Below, one piece after another: positions 58,370 to 64,000 of a stretch of 64,000 nucleotides of DNA. This DNA is from an uncultured Ruminococcus sp. (GTDB lineage: Bacteria; Bacillota; Clostridia; Oscillospirales; Ruminococcaceae): assembly GCA_902762785.1 (NCBI GenBank), contig CACWPL010000005.1, positions 1 through 64,000 on the forward strand, given 5' to 3'. The notes under the pieces were generated by a model. The model was not told the DNA's origin and did not search any database. It was given only the letters and a program-made list of their open reading frames with translations. Positions within the stretch are counted from its first letter, which is position 1. Each line of letters opens with the position of its first letter. The translations under genes were made by a program, and so were the position numbers.

Positions 58370-60946
58370 ATGAAACGACTGACCATCGGCATCCTCGCCC
58401 ATGTCGACTCCGGCAAGACCACCCTCTCCGAGGCGATGCTCTATCAGGCCGGTGCCGTGCGCAAGCTCGGCCGCGTCGACCACGGCGATGCCTTCCTCGA
58501 TACCGATGCACTGGAAAAAGCACGCGGTATCACCATTTTTTCCAAGCAAGCCGTCCTCGAGACGGGCTCCACGTCCCTGACCCTGCTCGACACGCCCGGA
58601 CACGTCGACCTCTCCGCCGAGATGGAGCGCACGCTCGCCGTCCTCGATGCGGCCGTGCTGGTCGTGAGCGCGCCGGACGGTGTGCAGAGCCACACGGAGA
58701 CCCTCTGGAAGCTCCTGGAGGCGTCCCACATCCCGACCTTCGTCTTCGTCAATAAGATGGACCTCGCCTATGACACGCGCGAGGCCGTCCTGGAGGGGCT
58801 GCGCCGTAAGCTGTCGCCGTCCCTCATCGACCTGACCGTCCGGGACGAGGCCACCTGCGAGGCGCTCGGCACCTGCGACGAGGGCCTGATGGAGCAGTTC
58901 CTCGAGACGGGCACCTGCACGGATGACGCCATCGCCGCGGCGGCCGCGCAGCGGCATGTGTTCCCCGTCTGCTTCGGGGCGGCGCTCAAGCTCGAGGGCG
59001 TCGACGATTTGCTGCACCTCCTCGACACGCTCACCCTGCCCCTCCCGGAGCGTCCGGCGTTCGGCGCTAGGGTCTACAAGCTCACGGAGGACAGTCAGGG
59101 CAAGCGCCTCGTCCACATGAAGGTGACGGGCGGTGTCCTGCGCGTGCGCGATGAGCTGCGCTACGAGAGCGGCGGCGCCGTCTACAACGAGAAGGTCAGC
59201 CAGATCCGCATCTACAACGGCGAGAAGTTCACAGCCGTCGACGAGGTGTGGCCGGGACAGGTCTGCGCCGTCACGGGACTGACCGCCGCCTATGCGGGCA
59301 TGGGGCTCGGCACCGAGGCCGACGCCGCCCCGCCCGTCCTGGAGCCGGTGCTGCGCTACGCCGTCGAGGTGCCGCCGGAGACGTCCCTCCACGAGGCACT
59401 GACCGCGCTGCGCCGTCTCGAGGAGGAGGACCCGCAGCTCCATGTCGCGTGGGACGGGCGTTTGCAGGAGCTGCACGTCCTCCTCATGGGCGAGATCCAG
59501 CAGGCCGTGCTCGCGTCGGTGCTCGAGGAGCGCTTCGGGATCCGGGCGGCGTTCGTGCCGTGCGGTGTGGCGTATAAGGAGACGATCGCGGCGCCGGTCG
59601 AGGGCATGGGGCACTATGAGCCGCTGCGGCACTATGCCGAGGTACGGCTCCTGCTCGAGCCGGGCGCACCGGGGAGCGGGCTCGTCTTCGGGACGCGCTG
59701 CCGCGAGGACGCGCTCGACCGCAACTGGCAGCGCCTCATCCTGACCCACCTCGCCGAGCGCCAGCACCGCGGCGTCCTCACGGGTGCGCCCATCACGGAC
59801 ATGAGGATCACCCTGCTCGCCGGTCGTGCGCACAAGAAGCACACCGAGGGCGGTGACTTCCGGCAGGCGACCTGGCGCGCCGTCCGGCAGGGACTGATGC
59901 AGGCGGAGAGCGTGCTGCTCGAGCCGTGGATGACCTTCCGGGCGGAGGTGCCGCAGAGCTGCATCGGCCGCCTCATGACCGACCTCCAGATGAAGGGCGC
60001 CCGCACGTCGCCCCCGCAGACAGACGGCGAGGTCGCCGTGCTCGAGGGGTCGGCACCGGCAGCGCTGATGATGACCTATCGCACTGTCCTGACCGACATG
60101 ACCGCCGGGCGCGGCCGTCTGAGCTGCACCCCGGCCGGGTATGCGCCGTGCGCGGACAGCGAGGCGGTCATCGCGGCGGCGCAGTACGACCCGCTCGCGG
60201 ACACCGACCATTCGCCGGACTCCGTCTTCTGTGAGCACGGCGCGGGGACGCTCGTCCATTGGGACGAGGTGCCGTCTCGGATGCACACGGAGGACCCGCT
60301 CCGTGCGCCCAAGCCGGAGGAGGCCGCCGCCGTGCCGCGTCCGGCCGTCCGTGCTGCATACACGGGCAGCGCCGCGCAGGACGAGGAGCTCATGGCCATC
60401 TTCGAGAAGACCTACGGCACCGTCCGCCGTGACGAACGTGACGAGCGCCACGCGATGCATACGGAGAAGGCCGCGCCGAAAAAACAAAAGCCCGTCCCTC
60501 TGCCGAGCGGCCCGGAATACCTGCTCGTGGACGGGTACAACATCATCTTCGCATGGGACGACCTCAAGAAGCTCGCCGCGAAGGACCTCGACGCCGCGCG
60601 GTCACAGCTCATCCATATCTTGGCGAACTATCGCGGTTTTCGCAAATGTGAGCTGATCCTCGTGTTCGATGCCTACCGCGTCAAGGGCAACCCCGGGAGC
60701 GTCGAGGAGGTCTCCGGCATCCAGATCGTCTACACGAAGGAGGCCGAGACCGCCGACACCTACATCGAGCGCATCTCCCACGAGCTCGTCCGGGACTATC
60801 GCGTCCGCGTGGCGACCTCGGACGGGGCGGAGCAGGTCATCATCCTCGGGAACGGCGCCTACCGCATGTCCGCCGCCGAGCTCCGCTATGAGATCGAGGC
60901 CGCGCGCGCCGAGATCCGCGGGCTCATGAACGCTGAGGGCAAGTAG
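58370..60946 (+). CDS. TetM-like translational GTPase fused to YacP/Rae1 NYN endonuclease
   Basis: An 858-residue fusion. Residues 1 to about 640 are a ribosomal-protection/EF-G-like GTPase: G1 AHVDSGKT (10-17), G3 DTPGHVD, G4 NKMD, then domains II-V. The domain IV tip of Tet(M), YSPVSTPADF, is replaced by AHKKHTEGGDF. After a linker, residues about 716-858 form a NYN/PIN nuclease like YacP (Rae1), with acidic residues in YLLVDGYNIIFAW, VFDAYRVKGNPGS, ETADTYIER and VATSDGAEQVIILGNGAYR. Rae1 cuts mRNA in the ribosomal A site, and the GTPase should bind the same site. GAGGG lies eight bases before the ATG at 58370. It is followed 18 bp later by kptA. Confidence 0.92.
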   Translation: MKRLTIGILAHVDSGKTTLSEAMLYQAGAVRKLGRVDHGDAFLDTDALEKARGITIFSKQAVLETGSTSLTLLDTPGHVDLSAEMERTLAVLDAAVLVVSAPDGVQSHTETLWKLLEASHIPTFVFVNKMDLAYDTREAVLEGLRRKLSPSLIDLTVRDEATCEALGTCDEGLMEQFLETGTCTDDAIAAAAAQRHVFPVCFGAALKLEGVDDLLHLLDTLTLPLPERPAFGARVYKLTEDSQGKRLVHMKVTGGVLRVRDELRYESGGAVYNEKVSQIRIYNGEKFTAVDEVWPGQVCAVTGLTAAYAGMGLGTEADAAPPVLEPVLRYAVEVPPETSLHEALTALRRLEEEDPQLHVAWDGRLQELHVLLMGEIQQAVLASVLEERFGIRAAFVPCGVAYKETIAAPVEGMGHYEPLRHYAEVRLLLEPGAPGSGLVFGTRCREDALDRNWQRLILTHLAERQHRGVLTGAPITDMRITLLAGRAHKKHTEGGDFRQATWRAVRQGLMQAESVLLEPWMTFRAEVPQSCIGRLMTDLQMKGARTSPPQTDGEVAVLEGSAPAALMMTYRTVLTDMTAGRGRLSCTPAGYAPCADSEAVIAAAQYDPLADTDHSPDSVFCEHGAGTLVHWDEVPSRMHTEDPLRAPKPEEAAAVPRPAVRAAYTGSAAQDEELMAIFEKTYGTVRRDERDERHAMHTEKAAPKKQKPVPLPSGPEYLLVDGYNIIFAWDDLKKLAAKDLDAARSQLIHILANYRGFRKCELILVFDAYRVKGNPGSVEEVSGIQIVYTKEAETADTYIERISHELVRDYRVRVATSDGAEQVIILGNGAYRMSAAELRYEIEAARAEIRGLMNAEGK

Positions 60947-60964
60947 TCCCGGAAAGGAGCCATC

Positions 60965-61522
60965 ATGGCACAGGACCTGACTAAGATCAGCAAATTCCTC
61001 GCGCTCGTGCTGCGCCACGAGCCGTCCGCCGCCGGCATCACGCTCGACCCCCATGGGTGGGCGGACGTGGATGCCCTCATCCGCGGCACCAACGCCCACA
61101 CCAAGCACCGCCTCGACCGCGACCTCCTCGCCCAGATCGTCCGGGAGGACAACAAGCAGCGCTACCAGTTCAGCGAGGACGGGACGAAGATCCGCGCAGT
61201 ACAGGGCCATTCCGTCCCGGTCGAGGTCGAGATGGAGACGCTGCCGCCCCCGCCCGTCCTCTGGCACGGCACGGCCACGCGCTTCCTCGACAGCATCCTC
61301 GCTGAGGGACTAAAGCCCATGTCGCGGCTCTACGTCCATCTCTCCAAGGACGTCCCGACCGCCGTCAAGGTCGGGCAGCGTCACGGCAGGCCCGCTGTTC
61401 TGCGGGTCGACTCCGAGCGGATGGCGCAGGACGGCTTTGTCTTCCACCGCGCCGCCAATGGGGTCTGGCTCACGGAGACCGTCCCGCCGCAGTATCTGAC
61501 CGTCTGGCAGGACGAGACGTGA
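60965..61522 (+). CDS. kptA: RNA 2'-phosphotransferase KptA (Tpt1)
   Basis: A 185-residue KptA/Tpt1 enzyme, which transfers an RNA 2'-phosphate to NAD+. Family landmarks: KFLALVLRHEPSAAG (catalytic Arg-His), LDPHGWADVDAL, RYQFSEDGTKIRAVQGHS, LWHGTATRFLDSIL (NAD-binding HGT) and YVHLSKDVPTA. In bacteria, which lack the yeast tRNA-splicing route, its substrate is unknown; 2'-phosphate ends arising from RNA damage or nuclease products are candidates. AAAGGAG precedes the ATG. It is cotranscribed with the GTPase-nuclease fusion. Confidence 0.93.
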   Translation: MAQDLTKISKFLALVLRHEPSAAGITLDPHGWADVDALIRGTNAHTKHRLDRDLLAQIVREDNKQRYQFSEDGTKIRAVQGHSVPVEVEMETLPPPPVLWHGTATRFLDSILAEGLKPMSRLYVHLSKDVPTAVKVGQRHGRPAVLRVDSERMAQDGFVFHRAANGVWLTETVPPQYLTVWQDET

Positions 61523-61551
61523 GGCGGTATCCTCCAAAAATAGGCAAATGA

Positions 61552-61580
61552 ACGCCCTCCTGTTTTCCACAGGAGGGCGT
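61552..61580. terminator. Hairpin between convergent genes
   Basis: ACGCCCTCCTG-TTTTCCA-CAGGAGGGCGT. There is no long T-run on either strand, so termination is likely but not certain. Confidence 0.65.
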
Positions 61581-61588
61581 CATTGTGT

Positions 61589-62272
61589 TCAGATCGTGGT
61601 ATGGCGTTTCTCGAAGACCATGTAGAAGAACATCATGCACAGCTCTCCGAACATCGAGGTCAGGAAGAGCAGGTCGGCGTTGCCGGTCGCGGGGGCGACG
61701 GCGGTGAACGCGAACATCAGCACGCCCGCCAGCAAAATGCTCGGGGACTTCTGCTTGAACAGCACCACGAAGCCCGTCAGGATCAGCGGGATCATCGTGC
61801 CGAAGGTCAGCGCGGTGTTCACCATCTCCGTCCAGTCCGACTTCGGGCTCACGGAGACGAAGCGCACGATGTCGCCGATCGGCGCGGCCATGTCGATCTG
61901 CCGGAACACGCCGGACGCCGCACCTGCGAGCATGATGAGCACCGTCAGCACCCAGACCACGCGCTGCGGCCGCGGGTACATCGGGATCGCGTAGCCGCAG
62001 ATGACCAGATTCAGCGGGATCAGCAGGCCGTGCAGCACGAACCGCACCCGGCTCAGGAGCGGCAGGATCGGCGGCAGGATCATCCCGCCAAAGCCGATGA
62101 CGATGGCGTCGAAGCAGAGCCCCACGCCTAATAGCGCCATGCATAGGATGATCGGCTCGTGCTTTTTGTGATGGTCGATGAAGAGCAGGACGGTCACGAT
62201 GACCTCGAGGAGCGCGATGCCCCAGGTCAGGTAGACCGCATCGTCCACCAAGAAATTGCGTACAGCTTCCAT
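61589..62272 (-). CDS. Seven-helix membrane protein, unknown
   Basis: A 227-residue protein with seven hydrophobic segments and short loops (for example YLTWGIALLEVIVTVLLFID and RVVWVLTVLIMLAGAASGVF). No motif that identifies a family is seen. GGAGGGG precedes the ATG at 62272, and it has its own promoter. Monocistronic. Confidence 0.75.
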   Translation of the reverse strand: MEAVRNFLVDDAVYLTWGIALLEVIVTVLLFIDHHKKHEPIILCMALLGVGLCFDAIVIGFGGMILPPILPLLSRVRFVLHGLLIPLNLVICGYAIPMYPRPQRVVWVLTVLIMLAGAASGVFRQIDMAAPIGDIVRFVSVSPKSDWTEMVNTALTFGTMIPLILTGFVVLFKQKSPSILLAGVLMFAFTAVAPATGNADLLFLTSMFGELCMMFFYMVFEKRHTTI

Positions 62273-62308
62273 GATACCCCTCCAAAATGATATGCTATCT
62301 ATTACCCT

Positions 62309-62337
62309 ATTGTACCATAAATATTGCCGATCGTCAA
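62309..62337 (-). promoter_or_regulatory. Sigma-A promoter of the seven-helix protein gene
   Basis: TTGACG (62332-62337), 17 bp, TACAAT (62309-62314) on the minus strand. Confidence 0.82.
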
Positions 62338-62352
62338 GCATAAATTGTGGAC

Positions 62353-62392
62353 AAAAAACGTGCCCTCCTCGTGTAAACGAAGAGGGTACGTG
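62353..62392 (-). terminator. Rho-independent terminator behind dapB
   Basis: GTACCCTCTTCG-TTTAC-ACGAGGAGGGCAC then GTTTTTTG on the minus strand (with one G-T type mismatch). Confidence 0.82.
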
Positions 62393-62416
62393 TGAGTGAC
62401 GATCGTTCAGTTCCGA

Positions 62417-63178
62417 TCAGAGGGTCATGAGTGCGCTCATGTCGTACATGCCAGGCTTCTGTGCGGCGAGGAACACGGCCGCATTGACCGCGCCGACCGC
62501 AAAGACCTCCTTGGAGGCTGCGCTGTGCGAGAGGGTGATGACCTCGTCGTGACCGGCGAAGATGATGTCATGCTCGCCCACGATCGTGCCGCCGCGGATG
62601 GCGTGCATGCCGATCTCCGTCTTCTCGCGCTTCTGGCGCTTGGAGTGGCGGTCGTAGACGTAATGATAGCTGTTGCCCATGGTCTCGTTGATAGCGTTCG
62701 CGAGCATCAGCGCGGTGCCGGAGGGGGCGTCGATCTTCTGGTTGTGGTGCTTCTCCACGATCTCGATGTCGAACTGGCCGCCAAGGATGGACGCGGCCTT
62801 CTTGGCGAGCTGCACGAGCAGGTTGATGCCGAGCGACATGTTGAACGAGAAGAACACCGGGATCGTCTCCGCGGCCTTGTGGATGGCCGCGAGCTGGGCC
62901 TCGTCATAGCCCGTGGTCGCGAGCACGGCGGGGACGCCGTTCACGAGGCAGTAGTCGAGCAGACTGCTCAGCAGCGCCGGGTTCGAGAAGTCGATGATGA
63001 CATCGGGCTTCTCCGTCAGTGCCGCGAAGCTCTCGAAGATCGGGAAGTCGCCGTACTGCTTGGTGTTGATGTCGATGCCGGCGCAGATGCGGCAGTCCTC
63101 ACGGCCGGAAACAGCCGCGGCGACCGCATGTCCCATCTTGCCGTTGGCACCGGTGATGAGGATGTTGATCTGTCCCAT
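62417..63178 (-). CDS. dapB: 4-hydroxy-tetrahydrodipicolinate reductase
   Basis: Second enzyme of the diaminopimelate/lysine branch. NAD(P)-binding ILITGANGKMGHAVA at the N-terminus; VIIDFSNPALLSSLLDYC and VLATTGYDEAQL; the catalytic region EIVEKHHNQKIDAPSGTALM with the general-acid/base His and Lys; then GMHAIRGGTIVGEHDIIF. It has 253 residues. It lies 24 bp behind dapA. The pathway also supplies dipicolinate for spores, which fits the sporulation genes in the window. Confidence 0.96.
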   Translation of the reverse strand: MGQINILITGANGKMGHAVAAAVSGREDCRICAGIDINTKQYGDFPIFESFAALTEKPDVIIDFSNPALLSSLLDYCLVNGVPAVLATTGYDEAQLAAIHKAAETIPVFFSFNMSLGINLLVQLAKKAASILGGQFDIEIVEKHHNQKIDAPSGTALMLANAINETMGNSYHYVYDRHSKRQKREKTEIGMHAIRGGTIVGEHDIIFAGHDEVITLSHSAASKEVFAVGAVNAAVFLAAQKPGMYDMSALMTL

Positions 63179-63202
63179 GGCTTTCTACCTCCTAAAAATG
63201 GA

Positions 63203-64000
63203 TCAGTCCACGGCCGGGACGGGCATCCCGAGGCGCTGCATGGCCGCGAGCAGACGTGCCACGTTCTCCGCGCCCATCTTGGTCAGCGGCATCCGACAGG
63301 CACCGGCAGGCATACCGAGCTGGTTCATGGCCTCCTTGACCGGGATCGGGTTGACCTCGCAGAAGAGGGCGTTGATGAGCTCGAGGTACTTGATCTGGAG
63401 CTCACCGGCGGTCTTGAAGTCGTTGTCGAGGCAGAGCTGGCAGATCTCGTGGGTCTCCTTCGGCAGGATGTTCGACAGCACGGAGATGACGCCCTTGCCG
63501 CCGAGCGACATGATCGGGACGATCATATCGTCATTGCCGGAGTAGATGTCGATGAGGTCGCCGCAGGCAGCCGCCACCTGTGCGGTGTAGCTGATGTTGC
63601 CGGAGGCCTCCTTGACCGCGGCGATGTTCTTGTGGTGGGCGAGCTTCTCGAGCGTCTCCACCGCGATGTTCATGCCGGTGCGGCCGGGGATGTTGTAGAG
63701 GATGATCGGGATGTTCACGCTGTTGGCGATGATCGTGAAGTGGTCGATCAGGCCGGACTGCGTGGTCTTGTTGTAGTACGGGGTCACGAGAAGCAGACCG
63801 TCGGCGCCGAGATTCTGCGCCTCCACGCTCAGCTCGATGGCGTAGCGGGTGTCGTTGCTGCCGGTGCCGGCGATGACGGGGACGCGATGGTTCGTGCGCT
63901 CGACGGCATAGCGGATGCACTCGCGGTGCTCCTCGTCGCTCATGGTCGAGGACTCGCCGGTGGTGCCGCAGATGACGATGGCATCGGTGCCGTTGTCGAT
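63203..64000 (-). CDS. dapA: 4-hydroxy-tetrahydrodipicolinate synthase, C-terminal part (runs off window)
   Basis: The last 265 codons of DapA, which condenses pyruvate with aspartate semialdehyde; the N-terminus is beyond the window. VICGTTGESSTMSDEEHREC is the pyruvate-binding GTTGES motif, GLLLVTPYYNKTTQSGLIDH holds the active-site Tyr, LYNIPGRTGMNI another conserved loop, and IAAVKEASGNISYTAQV the Schiff-base Lys. The normal length is about 295, so roughly 30 residues are missing. It is upstream of dapB in the same direction. Confidence 0.96.
   Translation of the reverse strand: MDNGTDAIVICGTTGESSTMSDEEHRECIRYAVERTNHRVPVIAGTGSNDTRYAIELSVEAQNLGADGLLLVTPYYNKTTQSGLIDHFTIIANSVNIPIILYNIPGRTGMNIAVETLEKLAHHKNIAAVKEASGNISYTAQVAAACGDLIDIYSGNDDMIVPIMSLGGKGVISVLSNILPKETHEICQLCLDNDFKTAGELQIKYLELINALFCEVNPIPVKEAMNQLGMPAGACRMPLTKMGAENVARLLAAMQRLGMPVPAVD

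Noticed and set aside
58370..60300. Tetracycline resistance gene
   Set aside because: The GTPase core is TetM-like, but the domain IV tip sequence that acts on tetracycline is replaced, and a nuclease is fused to it. I call it a translation-factor-like GTPase.
58364..60487. Long minus-strand open frame opposite the GTPase-nuclease gene
   Set aside because: It is antisense to a protein with intact GTPase motifs, rich in Arg/His/Leu/Glu, without a recognisable domain.

Overview
This window looks like a chromosomal segment of a GC-rich, Gram-positive, probably spore-forming and cellulolytic Clostridium-group bacterium, most like the Oscillospiraceae/Ruminococcus lineage. The evidence is the Firmicute order of the housekeeping clusters, an AbrB-type regulator, a 28-residue SpoVM, a SpoIVFB-like protease, a secreted GH9 cellulase with a dockerin, a dockerin-remnant expansin, ECF transporters and a PKTGD surface anchor. 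No prophage, IS element, CRISPR array, tRNA or rRNA was seen. Most promoters are textbook sigma-A sites with exactly 17-bp spacers.

Layout. 1-4,870 (minus): rplS with a long leader, two tandem signal peptidases I, rbgA, rnhB, yraN and the start of thrC. 4,877-8,260 (minus): two radical-SAM-linked proteins and a compact SpoIVFA/SpoIVFB-like pair. 8,354-21,441 (minus): a 13-gene housekeeping run, yicC-gmk-rpoZ-priA-def-fmt-rsmB-rlmN-prpC-prkC-rsgA-thiN-spoVM, closed by a strong terminator. 21,485-27,971 (plus): a small gene with a forespore-type promoter, rplU-prp-rpmA, obgE, mrnC, yebC, abrB, a TerB/AAA+ fusion and a cyclophilin. 27,977-41,306 (minus): lipoproteins, Nnr, a lone PglX/BrxX-like methyltransferase, the GH9 enzyme, an AT-rich lipoprotein and a small iron-sulfur operon. 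41,307-47,161: palindrome-rich DNA, a DUF2975/HTH-led membrane-protein operon and a 95-bp tandem repeat. 47,170-53,493 (minus): a cobalamin-riboswitch-controlled operon for transcobalamin-like surface proteins and a complete ECF transporter. 53,505-61,580 (plus): azlCD, a CobO-type adenosyltransferase, then an operon with a catalytically degenerate PBP5-like protein, a phosphoesterase, an expansin, a TetM-like GTPase fused to a Rae1-type nuclease, and KptA. 61,589-64,000 (minus): a seven-helix membrane protein, dapB and the 3' part of dapA.

The most interesting systems are: (i) the B12 capture and uptake operon, whose two surface proteins carry the domains that build vertebrate intrinsic factor and transcobalamin; (ii) the ribosome-protection GTPase fused to a YacP/Rae1 NYN endonuclease, followed by an RNA 2'-phosphotransferase, which suggests a ribosome or RNA quality-control module; (iii) a PBP5-like protein with all three active-site motifs changed; (iv) an orphan BREX-type methyltransferase; and (v) the unusual LRR-GH9-LRR-dockerin cellulase. 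Functions were assigned by reading motifs and gene order; no database search was run.
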